From the NCBI GenBank assembly GCA_019400425.1, contig JAFREE010000013.1:248001-312000 (forward strand): 64,000 bases of DNA. Reading direction: 5' to 3'. The translations under genes were made by a program, and so were the position numbers. Below the pieces are notes generated by a model. It saw only the letters and a program-made list of their open reading frames with translations, made no database searches and was not told the origin of the DNA. Source of the DNA: Hymenochaete sp. R1. Lineage: Eukaryota > Basidiomycota > Agaricomycetes > Hymenochaetales > Hymenochaetaceae. This document shows positions 47,318-58,812 of the stretch, piece after piece (the stretch's first letter is position 1; every line of letters starts with the position of its first letter).

Positions 47318-49288
47318 GACCCTCGAACTACCGAGTAGAATGCTTTGGGCTTCGTTCGTGGATCGTGTCGTTATACTTTTAGTCATTGTGGTAACCTTTG
47401 CGCACAGAGCGCTTCTAATTCAAGACTCTATGGGGATTCAGTTTAGCACGCTTCACGACTCCATAAGTGTCAGCTGGGTCATATTCATCTATATCAAGGA
47501 TGGATTGTATCAAAATCGATGTAACTGTAACTTGTACTCCCGATTAATCAGCTCGTTGTTAACTTTATTCGTTGTTCTATGAATCCCAGTACCTTAAAAT
47601 TTAACTTGAATGTGCGTCCGACTGAAGGACCCCTTTTCATTGGCTTGAGGGATAGCAAAACACTCTCATGAATTTGCGCACTAAGCCCACGGTATATGGA
47701 TAAGTTCCGTAAATTAGACCATCCACATTTTGTGCCATTCTTTATCTCTACGAGCGGTGACAAACAAAAGTAAGCCCGGATGAGCCTTGTCAATCAGGTC
47801 TGTACGACGCATCGCGTTGCCGGAGGAGACTCAATGATGATCTGTTGAATAGAAATATAGCAAGCTATCCGAGGACATAGCAGTCATATCCGTTGTGCTC
47901 GACCTCGTGTTCAGTGAGTGTGTCCAACTGACCATCGAAGAGAGCTGCTATGAGAAGCCGAGTTCGCATAGAAAGCCTATGGAAGTAGACAAAACAGTAA
48001 CGCGAGACATGCTATCAATCGATGAACAGATGGATGCCCATAATCCAAGTAACGAGGCCTTTGAAATCGGAGTGTTACGTGTTTTTCTCTCCCTCTTTTC
48101 TTTAGCACAAAGTTATGAGTTACTCTTTGAAGCCAGCGGAGATCATAACCACTGCTATTGCACCGTTGTTCACTACTGTAAATGACATTAACTTCTGTTG
48201 AGGAGCCTTTCGACCGAATAAGAGTTGCGAGTTCGCCCGCCAGGAAAGAGCAAGGCAGGTTATTTTGAGAGCCCTGGGATTATTAGTGGGACCTCAAACC
48301 ACGCGAACTTCACTCTTCTTTCGGATGCAATGACTAACGGGAGGCGAAAGGAACCGCGACGCACAAGAAGTTTCTCGGGATCCGGGTTTCTCGAAAGATG
48401 TCCGCCCTCGAGGAAGCATCAAACTTCCTATTCCCTTGGTGTACATTGGAACCAAACAGCGGGAGAAACACATATAATATGAGGAATCGTGGTCGTCCCA
48501 TATGACTCGATACGAAGATTCACGCTTGCAATGAGAATGCATTGCGATAGAAATAGAACGAAGATACATGCCGTGACTTCGTCGAGTATCTCCAGATAGT
48601 ATGTGGCCTCAAAAGGGATGGCTTTGTGGCCGCATGCGTGAGACCGACGTACACAAGGAACTCCTAGAAAAGCGCAGAATGGAATGAGAAGGTACAATAT
48701 GATATTGTTATCGAAGACTCACAAGTTCACTATGACTACTGAAGCAACAATAAGCTGCTAAAGGCTGAGCAGGGGTATTGCGAAGGTCGAGGATTTTTGC
48801 TACATCTACTTTAAATTCTAAAACAGCTTTAGTTTACTTCATCATAAGAAACCCACATTAATATTGTTGTTTGAGTGCTCTGAGTGCATAGCGAAGTGCC
48901 CACTATATCACGAGCTACGTCCTGTTCATTGAACTGTAATAGTAATCTGCTTAGAGGCTCAGAAGATATCATGGGAAACTGTGAGAGTGAAGTTGGGAAA
49001 TTTTGAGTGAAAGAGAAAGAAGTGATGATTGGACGAAGGGAAGGGACGAGATTTCCGAGAGCCTCCGAGAACCGCGGAATAAAGCACATGATCAAGAAGA
49101 AAAAAGATCGACAGACACTTGCCACGCAAATGGTGAAAAGTTCGCACGCCTGGGTGTGTTGGTCAATGTCCGATTCGTCGCTTTGCAAGCACCAGTGACT
49201 TCAATTTGAAGTTGTAGGGGGTTGTCCAGCGCCTACCGCCCAAATTCCGTTTGGTATCGACCATCGTCCTTCACTAGTGTCACTTGTC
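47318..49288. other. Intergenic region
   Basis: About 2 kb without a supported gene. A minus-strand frame at 48697-48428 is hydrophobic (YLLIPFCAFLGVPCVRRSHACG, then CIFVLFLSQCILIASVN) and resembles a piece of a multi-pass protein, but no partner exons were found. The last 300 bases hold the promoter of the GH15 gene. Confidence 0.4.
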
Positions 49289-52200
49289 ATGGAACTCCAT
49301 GTCGGAAATACAGTCGCGGAGGAGCGAGAAGAAAGAGGGTATATTCCTATCTCTGATCACGCGCTGTGAGCATTCATTCTCGAAAGAGAAATGAAGTAGA
49401 TGAGTTTAACGATTGCGATAGAATTGGCAACATGCGAACAGCTGCTTTGGTGAGATATTGTACAAGATCTATAAAATTGAAGTTGCTCATGTCCCTTAGA
49501 TAAGCATGGATGGTTCGGGTACGCTCTATTCATGCTGCACAGGGATTTGATTAATAGCTCATGATATTTTGAGCAAGTCGAAAGCTACTGCGTTCCAAAT
49601 TTCGATTCGCCATCTATTTTTGCGCGAATTTTGGATAAAGATAAGGTATGCGTTGCTAAACTTGCCGCTTGTAAGAGGCCTTGACGTTTTTCCAGGGTGG
49701 TCATTTCTCCATTACTCCCAGAATCAAGTTCTCTACGAAGCAAGCATACATGCCTTCATCAAACGTACGGAAATCCAAGTATGAAGAAGCATAGACTGAC
49801 TGATTTGCTTATCCTTGAACTAGGTTCTACAAACGAAGTTAGCATAAACATTCGCCGCGTTGTCAAAACTTAGAATTAATGCTGACTGTACAGGTTCCTG
49901 GCGGAAGAAGGTATCATCTCGGTCACTGACTTCCTTCCGAGGCAATCAGATCCAGAGTCCAAAAAACCACCTCTCTTCTGGTTGATACGTCGTGTAGAGG
50001 TACATTGGTCGAATTTTACCTCAGAGCCTTGCCGTCCGATTTTTGCTGATTTCTGTGAAGGTTATACGAGGATCTATGCCTATCCGAATGGAATGCTGCC
50101 CAGCTTTCAATTATGCTCGTGACAAACATGACACATCAATCATACCCGACGACAGTGTTCCGGAATCCGCGTTCACATCTCCACCTACTTCACCCACTAA
50201 TTCTGTTGCTACGTCTGGCATTCGCGCTGATGAACCTCAAAAAAAGGCACTTTTTCGATCCCCTGGTCTCGTTCTTGATTTGAGGTTCATTGCAGAGGGC
50301 GCACCAGATGACGGGACAGGCGCAGTGCGAAGGCCAAAGCCTCAGTTGCAACTCCTCGACTTAGCCGAAAGGGGACACCTGGGAAAGGGTGTTTGCTGCG
50401 AGATGGAGCTTGTTGAAGGACAGGCTATTACATTTGTTCTCCGTGAACCGCCATCGGAAGCGCCACCCCATAGTTCTAGGCCTACCGTTGATCAAGCTAA
50501 TATCCTTGGGGTGCCTCTTCAAAGTTTGTGTGGAAACTCACCTGCATTTGCCCTATCTTACTTTGCAATAGACCTTATATCTGGTGCATCAAAGCTGAGG
50601 TCCAAGGATGACCCCGTGCTAACTGAGGACCTTTTGAAGTTGTTGATGAAGGTATGAAACAGAGCGAGCAGTGGCGACATAGCCTGTCTTATCATTTTGA
50701 CAGGAAACTAATAAGTTTTGGAATTCGTGGATTCGCAAGTCCACGTATAATGGCTCCTGGAAGGAAGCCGTTCACCGTAGTGCCTTAGCGTTGAAGCTAC
50801 TTATATATGAACCCACCGGTGCTGTCATTGCAAGTCCTACGTTCAGCCTCCCAGAGTATATTGGTGGTAGTCGCAACTGGTACGCCATTTTAGTTCTCGC
50901 TCCAATCACTTATTAATATGTGCTCAGGGATTATCGGTTCGGTTGTCCGCTGATTTCTACAAATTTACATATTCACTTTTTCGAAAGCTTTACATGGATT
51001 AGAGACTCTTCATTCACACTCTATGCTCTGATTCGTCTTGGTTTCACCCAAGAAGCAGATGGTACCTAACATAATCTTTTAAGAGAACGAGCTTTGGTTC
51101 TCATCTTTCACCTACCAGCATTCATGGAGTTCATCTTCAAGCGACTAGAGAATCGTGATCCTGATGGTTCGCTTCAAATCATGTACTCAATCCACGGTAA
51201 ATCATGCATCAGTCATTCACGGCCAGGATATAACGCATAGCTTGATGATTCAGGCGGGAAAGATCTAGAGGAAATTGAACTTACCCACCTCGATGGACAC
51301 AAAGGCTCCAAGCCTGTTCGGTAAGCTCATCTTTTTCCGTGTTAGAACGTATGCCAAATTTGCTTCAGAATCGGTAACGGTGCCGCAGACCATCTTCAGC
51401 TGGTTAGTTATTCAATGACACTAAGCATTCTAATGAAACAGAGCATAATCTGAATTTCCACTCAGGACATTTATGGGGAATTGTAGGTCTTTCGTGTGAG
51501 TGAGGCAGTCCGTTCCTGGGCGCTTTTGCTGACATTGACTCATGACAGTTCGAGCCCTCTTTGTTGGTGTTCGTTGATCTTATCACTTCAGAATGGATTG
51601 TATTTATCTTGGCCAAAAGGTGCGCTTGGGCTATATACCTCATTCAGCTCGCAAACTGAAAAAAAACGTGTTTCAGTTTGGAAAACCCCTGGTCAGCTGC
51701 ATAGTCCCACCTTGTCATATTTGATAACTAAATATATCTCATCCAGTCTTACGACACTTGGTAAGTGGTTAAAGTTTTTGAGGACCTATAGGAAGAGATA
51801 TCTAATTTTACAAGGAAGGCTTTCGGTCCGAGAATTGTACGTCCTTGACGGCACAAAGCCAGTCCGAAATTAGCTGATATCTTATTTTATCCTTCTAACA
51901 GAGTTGAATGTAAGTTACGCGGGTTAGAACACTCTCATGAACTTAAAAAAATCACTTCCAGATGTAATCAGACGCAGGAAAGATGCCGATTTGTAGGTTT
52001 CATGATAGCCCATGAACTTATTTTTATTCACTGAACAATCGCTCCGCTGCTTAGGTCTATCTGGTAAGTCATACAGAAGACAAAGCCGTCCACATTCATC
52101 TTTACGTTTGTCCCCAGGGAAGTACGGAACCGTTCTAGACACTTCACTGTGAGTAAAATCTATCAACCGCGATCGTCTATTCTACTGACAATTTCATTGG

Positions 52201-53305
52201 TCCCAGTACTCGAAGGTGCGATTGACCGACGCCTGGCCCCTGAATGTGTATTAACTTTGAATATTGCCTTCACACACCACAAAAGGTCATGATGTGGTAC
52301 GTGTTTGGCTTCATGATGACAATAATATTTTGTCGGTGCCAGTTAACCGTCGTGGTCCAGGGTTGCGATAGATAGAGGTTGGTTGTCCAAGCATCATTTA
52401 TCTTGTCACTGCGTAATTCATTATCATCACAGGCATTCGCCTCGCCGATAAACGATCTCTTCCTTGCCCTCGGCGCATTGAGTGGTTGCTTGCTCGTGAC
52501 GAGTTGTACGAGGAAATCATGGCTAACGCGTGGAATACGGAGAAAAAGTTCTTTTGTCAGAGCTACGAGGATAAGGAAATAATTGATTCGGCAGTCCTCA
52601 TCATGCCGCTTGTCTTTTTTTGCGCTGCGGTGTGTTGCAACTTGTATAGAGAAAAACCTCAGCCTACTCAGCTGACTTTCTTTTAGTCCGAAGACAGATT
52701 CTTGAGCACCCTGAAGCACATTCTCAAGACGCCCGAGAAAGGCGGATTGACTGCAAACGTTTGATCATCCGATTCCTTTTCGAAGTATCCATTGCTCACA
52801 TCCGTTGTCGTAGAATCTGGTCTTTCGCTACGATGTCAATAAAGCGAGCGACGGTGTGGGGGGCGAGGAAGGGACGTTCTGTTTATGCACCCTCTGGTGC
52901 ATCGAAGCTCTGACTCGGGCGGGTCAGTACGACAAGGCAATGTTGGCTAAGGCCCAGACGATGTTTGAGGTCCGTGGTCGTATCCGTTGCTTATTTTTAT
53001 CGCCTTACCCGTCATTCTAGGACTTCTTGCAGTACACGAACCATGTCGGCCTCTGTACGGAAGAGATTTCAACCGCTGGGGAAGGGTAAAATTATGCTTG
53101 CAAATTTACGAGACGTCCGCTCATCTGCTTTATTTATGCAATAGTCTGGGCAACGCTGTACAAGGTTTTACGTACGTTGTCTTCTCAAGAACTGTATCGC
53201 CGCGGGAAGCTGATTCATCGCCCTCTCCGTAGCCATGTTACGCTCATTTCAGCTGCGTACAATTTGTCGCGCACCTTGTCTACTGGGTCAACGTATCACC
53301 ACTGA
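49289..53305 (+). CDS. Glycoside hydrolase family 15 protein, cytosolic type (735 aa), 32 exons
   Basis: Exons: 49289-49365, 49422-49449, 49500-49518, 49578-49645, 49696-49764, 49824-49837, 49894-49999, 50061-50651, 50704-50879, 50928-50936, 50988-51061, 51119-51196, 51254-51320, 51369-51402, 51466-51482, 51592-51619, 51677-51691, 51747-51760, 51819-51836, 51902-51909, 51962-51992, 52055-52063, 52118-52148, 52207-52215, 52286-52296, 52361-52377, 52433-52629, 52687-52758, 52814-52969, 53021-53085, 53145-53171, 53233-53305 (2208 nt). No signal peptide. The N-terminal trehalase-like domain reads [53 protein letters not shown]. The GH15 (alpha/alpha)6 barrel reads [82 protein letters not shown] and [20 protein letters not shown]. 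The Glu in YGEL and in AGEGLGN are the likely catalytic pair. It is probably an intracellular glucoamylase- or trehalase-type hydrolase; the substrate is not known. Confidence 0.88.
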
Positions 53306-53506
53306 GAAACGCAGGGACGATTGGTCTTAGAAGGATTACACCGAGAAATTGTGAAGGAGGAATATGTAGCCAATAGTATCGTGCATGTGTTAGATAACAA
53401 GTCAGAGGTTTGGAACAAAGAAATACATAAAGATAGAATTGATAGTGTTCTTGTATACAGTTGATCCACGTCAGAACTCGGGTAGAGCTTAAAACAGAAC
53501 GTCGAC

Positions 53507-54436
53507 CTAGAAAACACATCCACCACAGCAGCAGGAGAGACCTACCAAACAAGCCAGACAGCTGCGCAAGCGCCCATGAGCATGTATTCTTCGATGGGAC
53601 CTCTTTAATAAGAACTCACCAAGAACAGCAATCACCCATTCTCGGCCCAGCTAATCTCTCCTTCGACGGATTCTCATATCGCTGCTCTGAATCCATACTC
53701 GGTCTTCCGTACGGGCCCCCTCCTCCATATCCTTGTCCAGACCCTGGACCAGGACCATAGCCTCCTCCCCCACCCCCTCCACCATTTCCCCCGCCTTGTG
53801 GCTTTCCGTATGGTCCGTTATGGTAATAATCGTGATTCGAGTTGCTCATGCGCGCAGGCGGAGGAATTTGCATAGGGCCGTGAGGTTCAGGCTGTGAAAT
53901 GCGTGAGCCAGGACCAGAGGTGCGACCTGCTTCTGGGAATGATCCGGGGCCACTATCTGGAGGATATGAGGCCTGAGGTCCTGAGTTACTGTAAGGCGGC
54001 GGTGGAGGTGAGAAGGTTCGGGATGCAGATGAGGTATCCGTTGCTACTTGAGGAGGATGTGATGGGGGCAGGTATGTTTGAGGTACCGTCTCTGAAGCAT
54101 TCATGGTCATAGCAAAAAACATTATATCAACATTATTTTCCGTCGTTTCTTTGCAATGAAACTGAAAGGATAGAAGAACGCACGAGATAACGGCTCCCCG
54201 ATGCCTCCATTAATATTTAAGTTTGCCGGATTAGCGAGAGGCTGCCCTGGGCCGTGTCCGTACCCATGAGCGTCGCGCTGAGGCTGAGGCTGCGGTTGCG
54301 TCTGCGGAAAATTTGGGTTTGGGAACTGCAAGCCCGTACCATCGTGGCTTTCTCGTGTCGAGCCAGGTGGGCCAGAGGGCATAGGAAATGCTGGGACCGA
54401 CGAGTTCGAGTATCTGTCGCCTCCGTCTTGATTCAT
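53507..54436 (-). CDS. Pro/Gly/Tyr-rich protein with C-terminal cysteine-rich (CYSTM-like) tail (259 aa)
   Basis: Three exons: 54436-54184, 54091-53620, 53561-53507 (780 nt). The start is ATG at 54436 (MNQDGGDRYSNSSV). Most of the protein is low complexity: PQPQPQ, a poly-Pro stretch, then a Gly-rich block (GGGNGGGGGGGGYGPGPG) and RYENPSKERLAGPRMGD. The last exon gives CCSCCLACLVGLSCCCGGCVF, nine Cys in 22 residues mixed with small hydrophobic residues. This Gly/Gln/Tyr-rich body with a terminal Cys-rich membrane-like tail matches the CYSTM module of small eukaryotic proteins, which are thought to sit at the plasma membrane and respond to stress. The acceptor at 53562 was chosen because it alone gives the Cys tail in frame. 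Its neighbour at 54930 has a similar plan. Confidence 0.72.
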
Positions 54437-54929
54437 CGTTGAAGGGGAACAGAGGCTCTTGTCCCCGTTATATCGCTGCTTTCGGGTAGGATGTGGGAGA
54501 AGAGTCGGCGCTAGAGGGCTACTCTGACAAATGATTGAGATGACGGTCTCGAGTAAAGAGAACTTGCTGCCATGACCATTGCCGTCACCGACGTCTCTGC
54601 ATTTTCCAATGTTGAATGACTCGGTGAATGATGCTGCATAGCTTATGTGGACGGCGCGATCTGAATTCAAACGTACTGCAATTCCATGATGTAACCTCGG
54701 CTCGACGCGCTTATTTCTCTTCGACTGCTAGCATTCAATAGAAAGATTTCTTTAGTTTTCCCATGACGGGCAGTGCTGGAAAGGAATACACAGTCGGATA
54801 CAGATATACACAGCATTCCAGAACCTACAAAAGAGAGATATACTATAGTCTATAAATACACGACGTAGCTATCAGGTATCGTAACCATGCATTCCAAGTC
54901 CAATCATAAAATTCGTTTTGCGGATGTGC
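54437..54929. other. Intergenic region
   Basis: 493 bases between two same-strand genes. It holds the 3' flank of the right-hand gene and the promoter of the left-hand one. A frame upstream of 54436 stays open to 54670 but has no start context or family features. Confidence 0.45.
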
Positions 54930-55484
54930 TCAGCAGCAATCATCGTCTCGTCGTCGTCGTGAATAAGAGTACCCATAACTGGAGTTATATCTGAAAATAG
55001 AAGGTAAGAAATTGAGTAAAAGAAGGAACCGCGAGAGATACTGACCTGGGTCCACAACATCCGCCGCAACATCCACCTCGTCCGCTCCCACAGCACGAAC
55101 AGCACTCATCATCATATTGTTGCCCATAAGCGTACCCATTCCCACCATAGTTTCGTCCTCTGTACATGCGGTAGAAGCGCGACGGTGCGAGGTAGTTATA
55201 CGACATAGGCATCGTGTACCGAGGCTGTTGGGCGACTGTCACGACCTGCGGAGCTGATCCAACCAATCAATAGAGGAACAAAAGAGCAAATTATAGCACG
55301 TACTTTGGTACGCTGGTGCGTAGTAAGTAGGTTGAGCGCCCGAGTACGCGGAATACGGGCGCGCGTAGTCACCGTAAACCGATCCCCCTCCCCTTCCTGA
55401 GTACGTCGAGTATCGTTCCGTGCCGGGAGCATAATACGCACGCGGAGGAGACACAGGGGGCGATGTCTGGTAGTAAACAGACAT
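54930..55484 (-). CDS. Small Tyr/Gly-rich protein with Cys-Cys clusters (149 aa)
   Basis: Three exons: 55484-55304, 55253-55046, 54990-54930 (450 nt). It begins MSVYYQTSPPVSPPRAYYA and is rich in Tyr, Gly, Ser and Arg. A cluster DDECCSCCGSGRGGCCGGCC follows at about residues 106-125. The last exon gives YNSSYGYSYSRRRRDDDCC and stop. Ten Cys lie in the last 44 residues, mostly in CC pairs. No signal peptide. It could be a CYSTM-like membrane-associated or metal-binding protein. It shares the overall design of the adjacent gene at 53507-54436 but there is no clear alignment, so common origin is uncertain. Confidence 0.7.
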
Positions 55485-55793
55485 TCAGGAGAAACGAAGA
55501 AAAGCTTTTTGCAAAGAAATCCTCTGGGTCGTAAACACGGTTACGGGTACGAAACAAAACAAACGAGATCCTCGCGAGGTCAAAGGAGATCCAGGTGGTG
55601 GTTTAGGGCCAAGGCACGTTCAGTATTGGTTCCACTTGCGAGTGTGGTAAGCATCTGAGACATTGGCGTCATATGTGAGGGCCGCTGGGGTCACTTGGCT
55701 GCGGACGAAGCGCGCAGACCCTTTGGATCGTCACGAGAAGGTCCGTGAAATGAAGAACAGGCAGCAAACACCTGGTCAGATGTCCCATATTCC
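55485..55793. other. Intergenic region
   Basis: 309 bases; promoter of the small Cys-rich gene and 3' flank of the unresolved gene. Nothing else seen. Confidence 0.4.
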
Positions 55794-56717
55794 TCAGTCG
55801 CCTTCAGAGCTGTAACTTGAAGCTGGGATCCTAGGAATCGGAAGAGTAAAATCTCACCGCTCGTACAGATGCTATATGAAAAGGAGCTAGATCTACCCTT
55901 CGGTCCGACTATCGAGATTCGATAATGATGTTTCATTATGATGACGGAGGACTCGGGTTATTTTATTTTCCTCCGACACGATCGTACCCAGCGGATCCAC
56001 ATCCCTAACGTTCCTACGTTTCTAATGGTGAGCCTATTGACTGACTGCAGCAAATGAAAAGAGAGTAAGTCTCTGGCAACAAACTCTCGTTTATCACTCA
56101 CCTCGCAACATCCCGAGGCTCGGATGACTCTGAGCGTGTGCAGTGGAGAGGAGCTCACAAAAACGACATCTGGTCGCATATTTTCATCACATAGGGTATA
56201 CTCAGCATCATAGATCTTAAAGCGAGTGCTCAAGTCCACAACGAAGCATTCGAGATTAACGAAAATTGACACGTGGCGGCCACTGGCAAAGCAGCTTGGA
56301 TGGACGCTGAATGTCCCCCAAACGAAATAAAACTGCCAAGACCATCCCAAGGTTTACTGCACGCTGAGTCAACAGTAAGTGCTCATGTGAGTTGAATACT
56401 TGTCGGGCTTATCGAATAGAAAAACTTGAAAATAAGCGTAAGTTCCATGTCGTATAGATACTGCGTGGGAGAAAAAAGTCCAAAAATGGATCGCTTAGAT
56501 ATGTGTTCGCCAGCGCTTCCGAGGTTTTCAGCGTCTCTCTTCCGACGTTCATCCAATGCTGTTCTAGCCGTCGCAGGCCCGCATCCTCAATAAAGTATGT
56601 TTTTTCTTTCGGAATCAAACACTCCTCGTCTCTAGCGAAGACATAGATTGACATATTGACTTTGCAGGCTTTTTCATTGTAATAGACAGGCAAAAGTAAT
56701 TTGTTATTTTTCCTCAA
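55794..56717 (-). CDS. Unresolved minus-strand gene of unknown function
   Basis: Coding-like sequence without a complete model. The 5' part from ATG 56717 reads MRKNNKLLLPVYYNEKACK, then RRLEQHWMNVGRETLKTSEA and YLSDPFLDFFLP. A middle exon (about 56325-56111) reads FYFVWGTFSVHPSCFASGRH, YDAEYTLCDENMRPDVVFVS and ends SGCCE at a GTGAGT donor. It joins in phase to KRRNVRDVDPLGTIVSEEN, then ITRVLRHHNETSLSNLD, then GIPASSYSSEGD and stop at 55794. The join between the first and middle parts (about 56410-56325) could not be made in frame. Either an intron is misread, a frameshift exists, or these are two genes. No family is recognised. Confidence 0.4.
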
Positions 56718-57249
56718 GAACGGAGTGCACCTCAGCTACGATTAAGAATGTTCGACTCAAAACCTCGGCAATACATGCAATCAAGGAGTTTTTTCTAACC
56801 ACTGTGCCCTGACTTTTCACTGTCGGGGCCGACCGTCCCCTTCATGCCGTCCACGAAAAACCATCAGGCAGCGTCATCAAAAGTACACTCCTGGTCTCGG
56901 AACCTCTAACCATCTTTCGGCAGCTCGTTCATAAACCCAAATGTTCCAGACGTCGGCGAATCCTCGTTTTGTTTTTGACTATGATATTCTCCGAGAGCTT
57001 TTATTATGCATGCGGAGCAGCAGCAGCCTTTCAATTATCAACGTGCATGTGCCTCTGCCCGCAAAACCATCGGTGCTTCCTATTCTTAGTCTATCGAAAG
57101 CGCAAGGGCTTTGTCACTGGGTCCAGGCACACCAATAGACGACTCAAGTCGTTTGTATCTTTTGCATCGTACGACGAGTATAAAAGCGATGAAGACTATG
57201 CGATTATAGGAAGCCAGGTCACTCCGATAGGTCTACCTTAAAAAACATC
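56718..57249. other. Intergenic region (AA9 promoter)
   Basis: Divergent spacer upstream of the AA9 gene, with a TATA box at 57179. No protein-like frame. CT-poor; several short inverted motifs but none convincing as operators. Confidence 0.4.
57179..57186 (+). promoter_or_regulatory. TATA box of the AA9 gene
   Basis: TATAAAAG, 71 bases before the ATG at 57250, a close spacing typical of strongly inducible secreted-enzyme genes. Confidence 0.6.
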
Positions 57250-58812
57250 ATGCTCTCGACACTCGCTGTCCTCTCTGCAGTCGCCGTCTCTCAAGTTCTC
57301 GCTCACGGAGGTGTCCTTGAGTACTCCTGGGACAATCAATGGTACTTTGGCTGGCAGCCATACAACAGTCCAACCGGTCAGAGCACGCTCCAGCGTCCCT
57401 GGAGTTCTTAGTAAGCCCCTTTTATCTTATTTTCGTAAGTTGATCTCATTATCTGTGACGTTATTCTCTTCCAGCAACCCTATCACGGACGCCACGAGCA
57501 GCCAGCTTGCTTGCAACGATGATGGCACCGCGGGTGCTCTTCAGCAAACCGCAACTGTCGCAGCTGGCACTCCTATCACTGCCTACTGGAACCAAGGTAC
57601 GAACCGGTCTCCTGCTCGATACCCACAAAAACTTAACTCATATCCTCAGTCTGGCCTCATCCTTACGGCCCGATGTTGACATACCTCGCGAACTGTAATG
57701 GTGACTGCACCAGCGCGAACTCGAACTCGCTCGAATGGGTTAGTTTGACCTTTTGCATGTTCATATTGATTCGAAAAGAGTTGATTCCTTTTTTTAGTTC
57801 AAGATCGATGAGTCTGGCCTTATTTCGGGGACTGTGGGAGACGGGTCCTGGGGTGCCGGTCAAATGATCGCTCAGAACAGCTCTTGGACTACAACGATCC
57901 CGACGACAGTCCCATCTGGCAACTACTTGATTCGTTTTGAAACCATCGCACTTCATTCCATGCCCGCTGTCAGTGACATTTACTATTTAATTTTTCCAAA
58001 TGCCGCTGACGAAGTACTGTTCAACTCCACAGCAATTCTACCCCGAGTAAGTCTTGTAGTCAAAACGAACCTCATAGTGGGTGACTTAACGGTATACCAT
58101 AGATGTGCTCAAATCACGATCACTGGAGGCGGAAGCCAAGCTCCCACGGCTGCTGAACTCGTAGGTCTCCTCCTGTTTCGCTGCCCTGCTTTCTCTAAAA
58201 CAATCATCGTGTCGTAGGTCAAATTCCCCGGTGCTTACAGCAACAGCGACCCAGGTCGTGAGTATTATTTTCTCAGGTAAACACTCCTTTGTTTGCAGAG
58301 CCTGACGTTGCCTTCCCCGCCCTTTAGTCAACATCGATCTTTACACGAACGCGGCTTTGACCGAGACTACCTACGTGATCCCCGGACCTCCTCTCTACGG
58401 TTCTGCTTCTTCAGGATCCAGCAGCGGTAACGCCCCCGGATCTTCCTCCGTCCCTGCTCCCGCCTCCTCCGTACGTTCCCCTCCACCAGGCCTTCACTCC
58501 TTATTTTTTGGACAATACTAACTTCCTGCCTTTTTTACCGTCTCCGATCAATTTCTATTATTATACGATATTTCTACGCATAGGCGTCAAGCGTTGCTTC
58601 CGTTCCCTCGTCAACCGCTATCGCTGGAACCGGCGCTGCTCAATACGCGCAATGCGGAGGTCAAGGTTTCTCTGGGCCCACGACTTGGTGCGTCTTTCTC
58701 CTTTGTTTTATCCTAACTTAACTGGTTGCTGATACGTGACTGTCTTTCTGCCCTCAGCGCTTCGCCTTTCACGTGCCAAGTCGTCAACGACTACTATTCG
58801 CAGTGTCTCTAG
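57250..58812 (+). CDS. AA9 lytic polysaccharide monooxygenase with C-terminal CBM1 (318 aa)
   Basis: Ten exons: 57250-57410, 57475-57596, 57650-57738, 57798-57968, 58033-58046, 58103-58160, 58218-58257, 58328-58470, 58584-58687, 58758-58812 (957 nt). Signal peptide residues 1-18; the mature protein begins with His19 (HGGVLEYSW), the N-terminal copper ligand. The second ligand lies in YLIRFETIALHSM, where the usual RHE is RFE. The axial region is QFYPECAQI. VWPHPYGPMLTYLANC and SWTTTIPTTVPSGNY are family-typical. A Ser/Pro-rich linker leads to the cellulose-binding module AQCGGQGFSGPTTC...CQVVNDYYSQCL. It oxidatively cleaves cellulose outside the cell. Intron 7 was placed at GTGAGT so that the join reads DPGLNIDLYT. 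Confidence 0.95.

Noticed and set aside
53280..53552. Hydrophobic continuation WSLLLLWWMCFLG as the last exon of the Cys-rich gene
   Set aside because: Using the acceptor at 53562 instead gives a coherent Cys-rich tail with an immediate stop, matching CYSTM proteins.
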